Assembly (NCBI RefSeq): GCF_026262505.1
Contig: NC_067206.1
Location: forward strand, 11,055,507-11,119,506
DNA: 64,000 bases
Direction of reading: 5' to 3'
From: Trichomonas vaginalis G3
Lineage: Eukaryota > Parabasalia > Trichomonadida > Trichomonadidae
Shown here: positions 19,412 through 29,709 of the stretch, piece after piece
How the letters are laid out: the number at the start of each line of letters is the position of its first letter
Position numbering within the stretch: position 1 is the first letter of the stretch
Notes under the pieces: model-generated
Told to the model about the DNA's origin: nothing
What the model saw: the letters and a program-made list of their open reading frames with translations, nothing else
Database searches by the model: none
Translations under genes and position numbers: made by a program

Positions 19412-20984
19412 TTATTCCTCACTGTCGTCAGTTGCTAAGTTATAGTCGTCAAGTCTTATTATTGGTATGCCTGACTGTCTTACTTGTATTGCAAAGCAAC
19501 AATCCCTCATAAATCCAATAAGTGGCTTTGGTACATTTTCAGTTGCTAGTTCAATAGGTCCTTTAACAGACAATTTGTATGTTATTGGAGCAGTAGATGT
19601 TTGACCTTGCTGGAAGCAAAAGTCCACTTCTGTTGGAAAACCACATAAGAAATGTGTGTTGTCATAGCTATCCCATTTATGTTCCACACTACCATCATCC
19701 ACCAATGACCTCATAACATCTTCATTAAATCCTATCATATCATTGTTTGTATTGCAAGCGTTCGCAACCATTTCATAAAATACAGGTCCATATGATTTTT
19801 CAGGTTCTGCAGGCATATTTCCATAAGCTCCCATGGAAAGCTGAAGATATTTAAACTTAGGGTTCTCAAAATTAACATAATAGTTGTCTTTCTTTCTAAA
19901 TAGTGCCAAATACTTTTAACATTAATAGGCGTATAAGCTGCTGTAAATGTTGCACTTGAACTATCTGTATTCTTTGAGAATGAACCGTCCATAGGAATCC
20001 AATCCATAACTTTAACAGGAAAACATAAAGCCTCGTTTGTATAATGTTCTACAAGTTCTGTATAAATGTTAGGGTCTAAAGAGAATGACTTTGGATGAAT
20101 GAAACATTCATTAAAATCCATCTTTGTTCGAAATAGTTGCTGGGTTACAGTTGTAATAGTAACTGTTCCACTAGCTTCTATTGCCTTCGTTATCATAGTG
20201 AATGGTTCATTCCATGGAACAAATTTATTTGTCGGTGGATTTGAATCTGAAGCAAATGCAACTTTAAGAGTTGGATTGAAAGCAATGATATCATTTACAG
20301 ATATAGATGTGCATTGTAAGGCGTCGCTACTGAACTTTACTTTAAGCTGAATGTTTCCTGCAAATGCAGGAATAAATCGAATAGCTTCTAATGGAAGGAA
20401 TCTTCTAACAGGAATTCTTAAACGAAGCTTAAAATCAAATGATTTTCCTGCTGTAATTGGACCACTAACAATTTGTCCTGTTCTGCATGTTCCCGAATGA
20501 CTCCATACATCTTCATGTCGAGTCTTTGAGAAAACATCTACTTTCTTTATTTGTTCGGTAGTTTGTGAGTTTGAAGTTATATATGCTTCTTCTCTTGCGT
20601 TGTCTTGAGAATATACGATACGACCATTTGCAAGGATTTGATATCCAGCAACTGCATAGAAAGCGTCATTGAAACCAATCCAAATCCTGGTGGGTTTGTT
20701 TTATTGGAACCTGAACCAATTTCTTTATCTGCAATAAATTGACCTTCCATTTTATACGTAATGAATGTATTGTAAAGGTCCAACATATTTTCACCAGGAG
20801 GTGAGAGATTGAATGTTACCCATGTGTTATCTTTAGCAGTTCCAGGTTGTGATGGAATCTTTGCGTCAGAATATTTTCTATTAGTGTCACCAATTTGAAC
20901 TGCATTGTCTATGATATCGAAATATGAGCGAATCTGATGAATATGCTCTGCTGGAGTAAATTCGTTTAACTGTTCGTTCTGCAT
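19412..20984 (-). pseudogene. capsid-like protein of inner element (broken part)
   Basis: Minus-strand coding matter with the style of double-jelly-roll capsid proteins of Polintons: long beta-rich stretches (SFDFKLRLRIPVRRFLPLEA, IQLKVKFSSDALQC, FVPWNEPFTM), followed by late loops with MDFNECFIHPKSF. Length and position next to small virion-type genes fit a major capsid protein. It differs strongly from the outer element's capsid at 40766. Broken, a few breaks. The call as the major capsid protein is inference. Confidence 0.55.
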
Positions 20985-21016
20985 GTATTTACTTCAGATA
21001 AAAATATCTATTTACT

Positions 21017-21445
21017 TCATTATTCTCACTCTTCTTCTTGGCATTCGTGGTGGAAGTTGTTTCTTGACATTTTCAATGAACTGTACATTCTCTTTTGTCT
21101 CAACTTCTTTCACTGGTGGGTCAGGGTTCTTTGACTCGGTTTGCTTTTCAATGAAATTCACGAACTTTGCAATAAGCTCTTGGTTCGTTATTGAAAGTAC
21201 ATCTGGCTTCTTTTCTTCTGTTCTATTGACTTTTCAGTTTGAACAGAAGGTTTTATATGGGCTTCGTGGACTTCACCCTTGCCATGCACCTTAATGTTGT
21301 CGCTCTCTGCATTCGCTAATGGTACCTTTCTTTTTCTTACGTATATTTTACCATCTTTACTCTGACTTACGTAATAGAAAGGATGTTGTATTCCTCTTGC
21401 GTCATTTAATATAATAGACTCTCGCTCTGATTTTGACAAGCTCAT
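21017..21445 (-). pseudogene. small basic/acidic protein (broken part)
   Basis: ATG at 21445 (MSLSKSERESIIL). Contains a QSKDGKIYVRKRKV block shared in style with the protein at 18638-18874. The later part is Pro-rich with a very basic end (LPPRMPRRRVRI). Unknown function. Broken. Confidence 0.4.
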
Positions 21446-21490
21446 TTTACATCGGTTAAAGTTTTAATTTAGTTTTTTATCTACAGTCAA

Positions 21491-21742
21491 ATGACTCAGA
21501 CAAGCCCTACGGACAAGACCCAAGGTGTCATAGATGTTGAAGCATTGAAGAAAGAAATTCGCGAGCAAATTTTATCCGAACTGAAGGAACAAAAACAAGA
21601 ACAAAAGCCAGAGAGACCAAAGAGAAAACTTAGTGAAAAACAACTGCTGCATTAGCTGCTGGAAGACAAAGAACCCACGTTTGCTGGCGAAAAAGCTAGA
21701 AGAAGAAGCAAAAGCTAAAGAAGCTGAAGCAAAGAAAGAGTA
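21491..21742 (+). pseudogene. small Lys/Glu-rich coiled-coil protein (broken part)
   Basis: Starts MTQTSPTDKTQGVIDVEALK, then a charged helix (EILSELKEQKQEQKPE-like). Divergent from the preceding gene. Possibly a scaffold or accessory protein. Broken. Confidence 0.35.
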
Positions 21743-21767
21743 AATGGTTTATTTTTATCCGAATTAA

Positions 21768-22621
21768 ATGTATAGACAAATACCTTTATCTGTTGCGTTC
21801 AGTAGTGAAAACCCTGACGTCAAAATAAAGGGGAACAGAGTAACGTTTAAGTTTCCAACAGACTGGATTGTGAACATAAATGAAGAGAAGTACATTGGCA
21901 TAACATCTATGTATATAACACGTGCTTTCAGAAAGGTTGACTTTATACTTCAAGTCGAGATAGAAAATGACGAACAGTCTTTAAGCGCCCAAAACATTCA
22001 CATATACAAATACTTTAAAGACGATACAACATTGTTGCAATGTATGATTTCATTTAATGAGATGTTCGAGAAAAAGTTCAACATTGAAGTACAAACTTTA
22101 CAGCCTTTACGTGAGTTTCTTGCACAACTGAAAGAAGAAGGTAGTCAGCCACAACTTATAGACTTTCATTATGAATTTAATGAAAATGAAGATGGAACTC
22201 ATGACTGTCAATTCATTGTATTCTCACCATTCAATGAAGTCGCTAAAAGAAAAAAATCCATTACGTATAAGGTTTCAAATCTCCGAACCAAGTGATGATT
22301 TTAAGAATGTTTTCAATTATGATGCAATGCTTCCGAGGAAAAATGAATTTTCAAAGATTGTAACACCTGGCATTTGGGATAGAAAGCAAGCAATATTTAC
22401 TCAAATATAGTAAAGGAGTTGAAAATGAGTTCATTGGTCATACAAGAACTTCACCACTTCCTAACCCTAAATACTATAAATTAACTGGCTTCAATCGTGA
22501 GTTTTGGATAGACATGTTCTCCACTCATGACCATAAATGTCCGGTGTTCTTGCCTCCAGACCATAAGGACTGTCTCTACATTGAAGCACAACTCTTAAAC
22601 TCTACCATCGCAGTATTGTAA
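21768..22621 (+). pseudogene. minor capsid-like (penton-type) protein (broken part)
   Basis: ATG at 21768 (MYRQIPLSVAFSSENPDVKI). Beta-rich protein with VTFKFPTDWIVNINEEKYIG and FRKVDFILQVEIENDEQSL, the style of penton or minor capsid proteins in Polintons; similar in tone to 35227-36003. The later part has DMFSTHDHKCPVFLPPDHKD-like residues. Broken, about two breaks. The penton call is tentative. Confidence 0.4.
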
Positions 22622-22675
22622 AATCTACGCTAGCTTTATTTTTATCACGAATGACCTCATTGCTGACAAAAATAA

Positions 22676-22700
22676 GCCGCTAGCGGCAAGGGCGAAGCCC
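22676..22700. repeat. double hairpin element
   Basis: GCCGC-TA-GCGGC followed by GGGC-GAA-GCCC, then ATGA. Lies between genes of the inner element. Almost identical to the copy at 29675. Confidence 0.85.
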
Positions 22701-22854
22701 ATGACCTCAGAACTTCAACTTACGAATAAAGCTCTTCATCCTCATTACTGAGTAAAATGACGTATGGCAGGTGTCAAACCGTTGAGTTTTCACAAAATTT
22801 AAAAATAACGTTAGTTTTATTTTTATTTATTTTTTATTTTGTATGTAAAGACAG

Positions 22855-23436
22855 ATGTACGCTGAACTTGTTGGTCAAGATGTATGGAAAGAATGTTTAC
22901 AAGATGAAGAGTATGAAATTCACTGTTCTGAGCCTTTTGAAATAAGGAAGAAAGAAACCAAGAGAATTATACATGAATATAACAGAGGAACAGGTTATAT
23001 TTGTGTAACATTAAACCTCAAAAAGTACCAAAAACATGTTCTCATAGCTACTCATTTTATTTCCAATCCGAACAATTTACCGTGTGTGGACCATATAAAC
23101 CATCAAAGAGACGACAACAGAATCTCAAACCTTCGTTGGTGTTCTAAATCTGAAAACAATAGAAATAAAAGCAAGTATGGCGATATAGTTTATGAGTTCG
23201 TTGATGAAATATCTGACGAAGCTGTTGAAATAACAGATTATGGTAAGCATTCGTTTGAGTTCTACTACTATGTTGAGAATGAGGACGCATTCTATTACTA
23301 TACAGGTCCTAACTATCGAAAACTTCATATAAACTTTACAAAAACAGGTGCTGCTTATGTTTCTATGATAGATACAGAAAACAAGAGTGTAATTTTATGC
23401 ATAAACAAATTCAAACGCTTGTACGGCTTCATGTAG
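22855..23436 (+). CDS. HNH endonuclease with accessory C-terminal domain (193 aa)
   Basis: ATG at 22855. Residues ~45-105 hold an HNH_3-type nuclease: YICVTLNLKKYQKHVL, then CVDHINHQRDDNRISNLRWC with the DH/N/N residues, and SKSENNRNK. Such free-standing HNH proteins cut DNA at specific sites and spread with phages and large DNA viruses. Residues ~120-193 (VEITDYGKHSFEFYYYV, YRKLHINFTKTGAAYVSM) form the accessory domain also encoded alone in both TIRs of this element. It looks whole. It could act in element replication, resolution or homing. Confidence 0.85.
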   Translation: MYAELVGQDVWKECLQDEEYEIHCSEPFEIRKKETKRIIHEYNRGTGYICVTLNLKKYQKHVLIATHFISNPNNLPCVDHINHQRDDNRISNLRWCSKSENNRNKSKYGDIVYEFVDEISDEAVEITDYGKHSFEFYYYVENEDAFYYYTGPNYRKLHINFTKTGAAYVSMIDTENKSVILCINKFKRLYGFM

Positions 23437-23459
23437 GACAAACATTATTTTTCAACACT

Positions 23460-23700
23460 AACGCCAACACGTAGGACAAACATTCATGACTAACATTACT
23501 GTATAACATAAATGTTTTGTTATGACCTCATCGTAAATGACTTCTTCATCGTAAATGACTTTGTCAAACATGAGCGTAAATGAATGTGTCGAAACTTCTT
23601 CATCGTACATGTTTTGTCATGATTTCTTCATCGTAATGAGCGTACATGTTTTGTCATGATTTCATCGTACATGCTTTGTCGAACTTAAACGTTAATGTTT
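23460..23700. repeat. degenerate short repeats
   Basis: Irregular repeats of CATCGTAAATGACTTCTT and CGTACATGTTTTGTCATGA words between the HNH gene and the long repeat array. No gene. Confidence 0.6.
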
Positions 23701-23706
23701 TCACTG

Positions 23707-24160
23707 CTACCATGCTACCATGTGCTACCAGGTCATTTAACTTCTCTGAAAAATGATGACAACTGACATTTTGACAACAGTTCAGGAGGAAGGTAGTTAT
23801 GAATTATTTTTTGAAGAACTGGAGGTGCTACCATGCTACCATGTGCTACCAGGTCATTTAACTTCTTTTAAAAATGGTGACAACTGACATTTTGACAACA
23901 GTTCAGGAGGAAGGTAGTTATGAATTATTTTTTGAAGAACTGGAGGTGCTACCATGCTACCATGTGCTACCAGGTCATTTAACTTCTTTTAAAAATGGTG
24001 ACAACTGACATTTTGACAACAACACAGGAGGAAGGTAGTTATGAATTATTTTTTGAAGAACTGGAGGTGCTACCATGCTACCATGTGCTACCAGGTCATT
24101 TAACTTCTTTTAAAAATGGTGACAACTGACATTTTGACAACAGTCCAGGAAATAAATTTT
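23707..24160. repeat. left array of ~120-bp repeats (4 copies)
   Basis: Units start with GCTACCATGCTACCATGTGC at about 23707, 23826, 23947 and 24068. Each contains three GCTACCA(T/G) words and TGACAACTGACATTTTGACA. A fifth copy lies at 24358. They are the reverse complement of the nine units at 26853-27915 on the other side of the primase-helicase gene. Confidence 0.92.
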
Positions 24161-24161
24161 A

Positions 24162-24352
24162 TCGTTAATGTTTACGTTTATGTTTACGTTAATGTTTACG
24201 TTTATGTTTACGTTAATGTTTACGTTTATGTTTACGTTAATGTTTACGTTAATGTTTACGTTAATGTTTACGTTTATGTTTACGTTAATGTTTACGTTAA
24301 TGTTTACGTTTATGTTTACGTTAATGTTTACGTTTATGTTTACGTTAATGTT
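24162..24352. repeat. 12-bp minisatellite
   Basis: About sixteen units of GTTTACGTTAAT / GTTTACGTTTAT. It is open in two frames and gives Val-Asn-Val-Tyr or Phe-Thr-Leu-Met repeats, which I do not take as genes. Confidence 0.92.
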
Positions 24353-24355
24353 TTC

Positions 24356-24461
24356 ACTGCTACCATGCTACCATGTGCTACCAGGTCATTTAACTTCTTT
24401 TAAAAATGGTGACAACTGACATTTTGACAACAACACAGCAGGAAGGTAGTTATGAATTATT
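24356..24461. repeat. fifth left-array unit, next to primase-helicase gene
   Basis: Same unit as 23707-24160, set directly upstream of the primase-helicase ATG. Both this unit and the first are preceded by TTAATGTTTTCACT, so the minisatellite was inserted or expanded within the array. Confidence 0.88.
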
Positions 24462-24483
24462 TTTATTTTTTATTCCTATATAA

Positions 24484-26808
24484 ATGACAGCAACAAACAA
24501 CAACAGCAACTATATCGTTTCTGATGAAAAAGTTATTGATTCATTAGCTGAGGAATTAGTTGTGACAGAAACTAAAACCCTCAACGAAAGAATTGGTGAA
24601 AACAGGATTGATTTACATAACTACCTCAAACATGATGGAGGAAGAGGAAGGAAAACTGGTATGGCTTTATTAGTAAATAAAATATCAAATTTAACGATTA
24701 TAGATGTTGATATCAATAAATCGTACAATGATAAACTTAAAGAAACAGTTAGAAAAGACATTTTATCAAAACTTTCGGATAAAGATGTTATCGTTAAAAC
24801 CGCTTCAGGAGGTCTTCACATTTATTGCAACACTAATTTCTTCTATTCAACCTCGAACAGAATGATTAAATGTTATTCCTGCAATGATTATGATATTGAC
24901 ATAATGACTTCTATGGATGATTCAAAGCGTTCTTTAGTAGTTATGGCTGATTCAAGAGTTCGCAAGAATGCAACAGAACCAATCAATACATACTCATTCA
25001 TTCGTGGAAGTTATGATTCAACATTAACTAGAACAGTGAATGATATATTAAATGATTTGAATATTAAGGTAAGAGTTGAACAGAAGAATGAAGAAATAAA
25101 GAGTATAATGAATGAAAACAAAGATGTAAACATTGACGATAAACTTGCCCAGAGCATAGTTGATGGCATCTGTGATTTTGAAGTACATAATGACGGTGGA
25201 AACATGAATTTAGAAAAAGAAATAACATTATTCACACTGTTTCAAGCAATTAATTCGTTACCGGATCATTTAATTAATGAAGCATACGATAACGTTTATA
25301 ACTTCTGCAGTTTAACAGAAAATGCAAAAAGTAATTTTGAAAAAGCACGTAGTAGATATGCACATTTAATGACTTCTCCATTTGTTTTAGTGAAGATTCT
25401 AAAACTATATCAAAAGGAATATTATGATGAATATGTTTTACCTTTATTACGTAAGCCAAAAATAACATTTGATATCAAACTTGATGATTCATTCTTGATA
25501 ACAGATATTAGACGCAAGGCTGAAAATCATCAGTATAAAAACAGTTCTGAAGTAATTGAGGATTTATCACGTGTCATTCGTTTTGTAGATTGTGGAAACA
25601 AATACTTCATTCAAAAGGACTATAATATCCACGACAAAATGAATCAAATATCATTTGTTCTTCAGTCAAACATGAAAGAGTCACTCAAAATGATTAAATT
25701 ATTTAAAGAAGAAGGTAAAACCATAACAGCATGGGATGTACTACTAAATCAATTGTCTTCATTAACCGTTAAGGGTGTTTGCTTTAAATCTGATTCCCCA
25801 GATGTTTTCTCAACGTTTCATGGTTATAAATACAACATTCTTGAAAAGCCTGATTACTCAAAAATTGAGATGTTTATGAATTTCATTAAAGAAGCCATTT
25901 GTGATAATAACGATGAAGTGTATAAATACCTTCTCGGCTGGATTGCATCAATGATTCAACATCCTGGAATCAAGAATGAAACAGCAATTATTTTGAAAGG
26001 ACTTCAGGGAACAGGTAAAAACAGATTTACAGACATTATTTCTGAACTTCTCGCTGGTTATTCATGTAAAAACATTACTGAAATAAGTGAGCTAACGGGT
26101 AATTTCAATTCAATAGTTGAAAATAAAATGTTTCTTGTACTTAATGAACTCAAGAATGTAGGTGAAGACAGACTCGCAAACTTCAACGCTTTGAAATCAA
26201 TTATTACGGATAATGAGATTAGAATTAATGAAAAGAATCAACCCAGAAGAACAGCTCAGAACGTTGCAAACTTCATTTTCGTAACTAACAACGTTTACCC
26301 TGTCAAAATTGAAGTTGGAGACAGAAGATACGTAGTTTTAAGAGTTAATGGTAAATTCAAGGGTCAATTTGATTACTTCAAGAATTTAATGGATTCATGC
26401 ACAAAGGAATTTTATGATAATTTACTGACGTATTTTATCAATTACGACCTTTCATCATTTAATGTACGAATCATACCGATGACTGAAGCCAAACAAGATT
26501 TAATAGAATTATCATCAAATCCTTTAGATGTATGGATAAATACACATTATGATGAATTGTGTGCAGGTATGACGTGTGAAAATGCTCTATTCTGCAAACC
26601 ATCAGACATGAAAGACAAAAACTTTCAAATGAGCATTAAGGATAAATGTGATAGGAGACATAGAAGAATAGACGGTAAACAAACATGGTATTATGTTTTG
26701 AAAGAAGAAATGAAAGGATTATATAAACAGGTTGAACCAAACGATAATGAGGATTCATTTACTGACGATGAAATACCTGTAAATGAGCCGCTAAGCGGCG
26801 AGACCTGA
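24484..26808 (+). CDS. primase-polymerase / SF3 helicase (D5-like), 774 aa
   Basis: ATG at 24484 after TTTTTATTTTTTATTCC. Residues ~60-190 carry archaeo-eukaryotic primase signatures: TIIDVDIN (metal-binding DhD), VKTASGGLHIYC (sGGxH) and YDIDIMTS. Residues ~470-640 form a superfamily 3 helicase: Walker A ILKGLQGTGKNRF, Walker B KMFLVLNEL, sensor FIFVTNN and arginine-finger GDRRYVVL. The order primase, linker, SF3 matches virophage, NCLDV D5 and plasmid replication proteins, which unwind and prime DNA. It looks whole and sits between inverted repeat arrays that may be its origin. It replaces PolB as the element's replication gene. Confidence 0.93.
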   Translation: MTATNNNSNYIVSDEKVIDSLAEELVVTETKTLNERIGENRIDLHNYLKHDGGRGRKTGMALLVNKISNLTIIDVDINKSYNDKLKETVRKDILSKLSDKDVIVKTASGGLHIYCNTNFFYSTSNRMIKCYSCNDYDIDIMTSMDDSKRSLVVMADSRVRKNATEPINTYSFIRGSYDSTLTRTVNDILNDLNIKVRVEQKNEEIKSIMNENKDVNIDDKLAQSIVDGICDFEVHNDGGNMNLEKEITLFTLFQAINSLPDHLINEAYDNVYNFCSLTENAKSNFEKARSRYAHLMTSPFVLVKILKLYQKEYYDEYVLPLLRKPKITFDIKLDDSFLITDIRRKAENHQYKNSSEVIEDLSRVIRFVDCGNKYFIQKDYNIHDKMNQISFVLQSNMKESLKMIKLFKEEGKTITAWDVLLNQLSSLTVKGVCFKSDSPDVFSTFHGYKYNILEKPDYSKIEMFMNFIKEAICDNNDEVYKYLLGWIASMIQHPGIKNETAIILKGLQGTGKNRFTDIISELLAGYSCKNITEISELTGNFNSIVENKMFLVLNELKNVGEDRLANFNALKSIITDNEIRINEKNQPRRTAQNVANFIFVTNNVYPVKIEVGDRRYVVLRVNGKFKGQFDYFKNLMDSCTKEFYDNLLTYFINYDLSSFNVRIIPMTEAKQDLIELSSNPLDVWINTHYDELCAGMTCENALFCKPSDMKDKNFQMSIKDKCDRRHRRIDGKQTWYYVLKEEMKGLYKQVEPNDNEDSFTDDEIPVNEPLSGET

Positions 26809-26814
26809 AGGTCT
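26787..26814. repeat. double hairpin element at end of primase-helicase gene
   Basis: GCCGC-TAA-GCGGC then AGACC-TGAA-GGTCT. It supplies the last codons (NEPLSGET) and the stop codon of the gene. Confidence 0.85.
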
Positions 26815-26852
26815 AGCTTTATAAAGTATGATTTGAATTTATTTTTGCATTA

Positions 26853-27915
26853 ATCCTGCTGTGTTGTTGTCAAAATGTCAGTTGTCACCATTTTTAAAAG
26901 AAGTTAAATGACCCGGTAGCACATGGTAGCATGGTAGCACCTCCAGTTCTTCAAAAATAAATAATTATTGAATAACCCATGATGTTGTCAAAATGTCAGT
27001 TGTCACCATTTTTAAAAGAAGTTAAATGACCTGGTAGCACATGGTAGCATGGTAGCACCTCCAGTTCTTCAAAAATAAATAATTATTGAATAACCCATGA
27101 TGTTGTCAAAATGTCAGTTGTCACCATTTTTAAAAGAAGTTAAATGACCTGGTAGCACATGGTAGCATGGTAGCACCTCCAGTTCTTCAAAAATAAATAA
27201 TTATTGAATAACCCATGATGTTGTCAAAATGTCAGTTGTCACCATTTTTAAAAGAAGTTAAATGACCTGGTAGCACATGGTAGCATGGTAGCACCTCCAG
27301 TTCTTCAATAATTAATTATTTTTGAATAACCCATGATGTTGTCAAAATGTCAGTTGTCACCATTTTTAAAAGAAGTTAAATGACCTGGTAGCACATGGTA
27401 GCATGGTAGCACCTCCAGTTCTTCAAAAATAAATAATTATTGAATAACCCATGATGTTGTCAAAATGTCAGTTGTCACCATTTTTAAAAGAAGTTAAATG
27501 ACCTGGTAGCACATGGTAGCATGGTAGCACCTCCAGTTCTTCAATAATTAATTATTTTTGAATAACCCATGATGTTGTCAAAATGTCAGTTGTCACCATT
27601 TTTAAAAGAAGTTAAATGACCTGGTAGCACATGGTAGCATGGTAGCACCTCCAGTTCTTCAATAATTAATTATTTTTGAATAACCCATGATGTTGTCAAA
27701 ATGTCAGTTGTCACCATTTTTAAAAAAAGTTAAATGACCTGGTAGCACATGGTAGCATGGTAGCACCTCCAGTTCTTCAAAAATAAATTATTTTTGAATA
27801 ACCCATGATGTTGTCAAAATGTCAGTTGTCACCATTTTTAAAAGAAGTTAAATGACCTGGTAGCACATGGTAGCATGGTAGCACCTCCAGTTCTTCAAAA
27901 ATAAATAATTATTGA
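26853..27915. repeat. right array of ~118-bp repeats (9 copies)
   Basis: Nine units, each with TTGTCAAAATGTCAGTTGTC, TTAAATGACCTGGTAGCACA and GGTAGCATGGTAGCACC, plus a variable AT-rich linker (AATAAATAATTATTGAATAA). Orientation is opposite to the left array, so the arrays form a large interrupted palindrome around the primase-helicase gene. Each unit holds three GGTAGCA words at 9-11-bp steps, an iteron-like arrangement. Confidence 0.93.
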
Positions 27916-28295
27916 ATGACTGGGAAATAAATTTACGTCAAATATGCAATTTATAAAATCTTATGTCGACAGGCTACGTAGCACAGTGGTCTAAGGTGGT
28001 GTTATGGAGGGGTCAGAGTCTGTGATTCGAACCGCGACAGCGCCGTATTTTCTTATTTTCTTTATTTGTCTTGTTTGTCGTGAATAAAAAGTATCATAAA
28101 AGTGCTCTATCTTCCACGGGAATACATAAAAAATTTACTTTATTTCTTCTTTATTTCTTCTTTATTTCTTTGTTCCCGTGGAAGAAGGGTTTTACTGTTT
28201 TTTCTCAGCCGAAATCAACGATTTTTTCATTTTTGGAATCCTTAGCGAATGAGGAATCTTTTCTCTCGTGGAAGCTTTGACCAAAAATATAATTT

Positions 28296-28343
28296 AGGTG
28301 AAGAGGTGAGATGTCACCCGTTTTTTCACCTGTTTTCTCACCC
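28296..28343. repeat. GGTGA palindromic array 2
   Basis: AGGTGAAGAGGTGAGATGTC then CACCCGTTTTTTCACC and CTCACCC. Same plan as the TIR copy with variant linkers. Confidence 0.8.
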
Positions 28344-28476
28344 TAGTTATTTTATAAACGTTTCACATGGTAAACGTTATTTTTTTTAAATTTTGTGAAA
28401 ACTCAACGGTTTGACACAAGCCCTAAAAATTATTTTACTCAGAATTTTGTTGCTGAATTCAATAAAAATAATGTTT

Positions 28477-28536
28477 AGGTGAAGTGGTGAAATCTCACCT
28501 CTTTTTTCACCTCTTTTTTCACCTCTTTTTTCACCC
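28477..28536. repeat. GGTGA palindromic array 3
   Basis: AGGTGAAGTGGTGAAATCTC, then three to four CACCTCTTTTTT units. It lies directly beyond the stop of the 321-aa protein gene. Confidence 0.8.
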
Positions 28537-28544
28537 CAGTTTTT

Positions 28545-29510
28545 TCACAAGCGTTTTACATGAATTGTACGATGTATATTTGAAATCCTAAACAATTTCG
28601 TAGCTTCTATTTCTTCTGTCAGTATGTCAAAAGTTTTAACAATACCGAAAGTCTCTTTATACTTCTTCTTGACATCAGATAGAAGGAAATCTTCTGCTGT
28701 TGGATAGTTTTTGTTCAGAAATTCTAACATGTTCATTTTATCTTCTGCTGGCTTTTCTGCTTCTTTCTTTAAGTCTGCATAGTCGTTTCGCATTCTTTCT
28801 ATCTCTTTGACTGAGTAGTTATATTTCCTAATTGCTGCCTTACATTTTGAACATTGCGGGTTCATTTTTGCGTTATATTCTGAAACCTTACCTGCTAGAA
28901 CAACTAAGGTGTCAATTGCTCTCTTCATCTCAAACATAGCGGGTCTTATCTGTTCATTCCATACCTTACCTCTTCTATCTTTATCTCTTATCTGCCATAC
29001 ACATTCTGCAACTAATGAAACAAAGTTATCGTAAGTCTTAAACTCCTCAGATTTATATATGTCAGAAATGTTTTTATATACCATATCGCAATCTTTGTCC
29101 ATAACTTTATGGTTGCAATGAAAACCAAGGAATTCATAATTTACTTTACGTATGAACTTCTTTATTTCTACTGAGTCAGTTGTTTTGACTTCAATTTCGT
29201 CGAATTCAGGAATAGTGAGTTTTTGATGCTGAATTTCAGGTAGTTTAGGTAAATGGTCAATAATGTCCTGCATTTCATAAAGATACTGTTCATTTGTTTC
29301 ATCTTTCGCACTACAGTCTAAATTACTTGTTAAAAGTTCTTGCTTTATCTTCTGGATTTTTGTTTCGAAAGTAAATGAAGAAGGAATGAAGCTTTTCATT
29401 TCTACTAACATTGACGTAGGATTCATGACTAACGAGTTTGGTGAAGTTGTTGTGGACAGAGTCCCGCCGTTCGCGGCTTGAATTGTTGTTGTGCCGATTG
29501 TTGAAATCAT
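28545..29510 (-). CDS. unknown inner-element protein (321 aa)
   Basis: ATG at 29510 (MISTIGTTTIQAANGG) after TTTTATTTTTATTTATTT. Mostly helical and charged, with a Cys pair CSKCKAAIRKYNYSVKEIER at ~220-240 that could bind zinc with other Cys/His residues, and FHCNHKVMDKDCD near 145. The C-terminus is VKKKYKETFGIVKTF. The first 20 residues are partly supplied by a double hairpin. Position between the replication and KilA-N genes suggests an early, DNA-related role. Family not recognised. It looks whole. Confidence 0.55.
   Translation of the reverse strand: MISTIGTTTIQAANGGTLSTTTSPNSLVMNPTSMLVEMKSFIPSSFTFETKIQKIKQELLTSNLDCSAKDETNEQYLYEMQDIIDHLPKLPEIQHQKLTIPEFDEIEVKTTDSVEIKKFIRKVNYEFLGFHCNHKVMDKDCDMVYKNISDIYKSEEFKTYDNFVSLVAECVWQIRDKDRRGKVWNEQIRPAMFEMKRAIDTLVVLAGKVSEYNAKMNPQCSKCKAAIRKYNYSVKEIERMRNDYADLKKEAEKPAEDKMNMLEFLNKNYPTAEDFLLSDVKKKYKETFGIVKTFDILTEEIEATKLFRISNIHRTIHVKRL
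29454..29477. repeat. double hairpin element inside 321-aa gene
   Basis: GGAC-AGA-GTCC then GCCG-TTCG-CGGC (plus-strand reading). Encodes IQAANGGTLSTT near the N-terminus of the minus-strand protein. Confidence 0.8.
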
Positions 29511-29592
29511 ATCTTTTATACAAAATAAAAAATAAATAAAAATAAAATTAGCGTTATTTTTTCTATCTTAAGGAAATTCACGAAAATTCAAG

Positions 29593-29640
29593 AGGTGAAA
29601 AAAGAGGTGAAAAAAGAGGTGACATCTCACCTCTTCACCT
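29593..29640. repeat. GGTGA palindromic array 4
   Basis: AGGTGAAAAAAGAGGTGAAA then GACATCTCACCTCTTCACCT. The preceding ~50 bp (from TTAGCGTTATTTTTTCTATC) are shared with the array at 30463, so a longer unit was copied. Confidence 0.8.
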
Positions 29641-29674
29641 ATAATATATTTTTTGGTGAATTCAATAAAAATAA

Positions 29675-29699
29675 GCCGCTAGCGGCAAGGGCGAAGCCC
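29675..29699. repeat. double hairpin element
   Basis: GCCGC-TA-GCGGC then GGGC-GAA-GCCC, followed by ATGA. Intergenic copy downstream of the KilA-N gene. Confidence 0.85.
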
Positions 29700-29709
29700 A
29701 TGAGTTCAT

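Larger units (their letters stand above)
27916..28544. other. non-coding region of inner element
   Basis: No convincing gene. Contains a tRNA-like stretch (27970-28043) that does not fold well, a CTTTATTTCTTCTTTATTTC run and two GGTGA arrays. Confidence 0.5.

Noticed and set aside
24116-24419. ORFs encoding VNVYVYVY or MFTLMFTF repeats
   Set aside because: Open only because a 12-bp minisatellite has no stops in two frames; no coding evidence.
26853-27915. CRISPR-like array
   Set aside because: Repeats are ~118 bp with nearly constant linkers and no unique spacers; the host is a eukaryote. It is a satellite or iteron array.
27970-28043. tRNA-like stretch (TAGCACAGTGGTCTAAGG and GATTCGAACC)
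   Set aside because: The A-box-like part is good on the plus strand, but the B-box-like part fits better on the minus strand, and neither acceptor, anticodon nor T stems pair properly. Perhaps a tRNA-derived fragment; not called as a tRNA.
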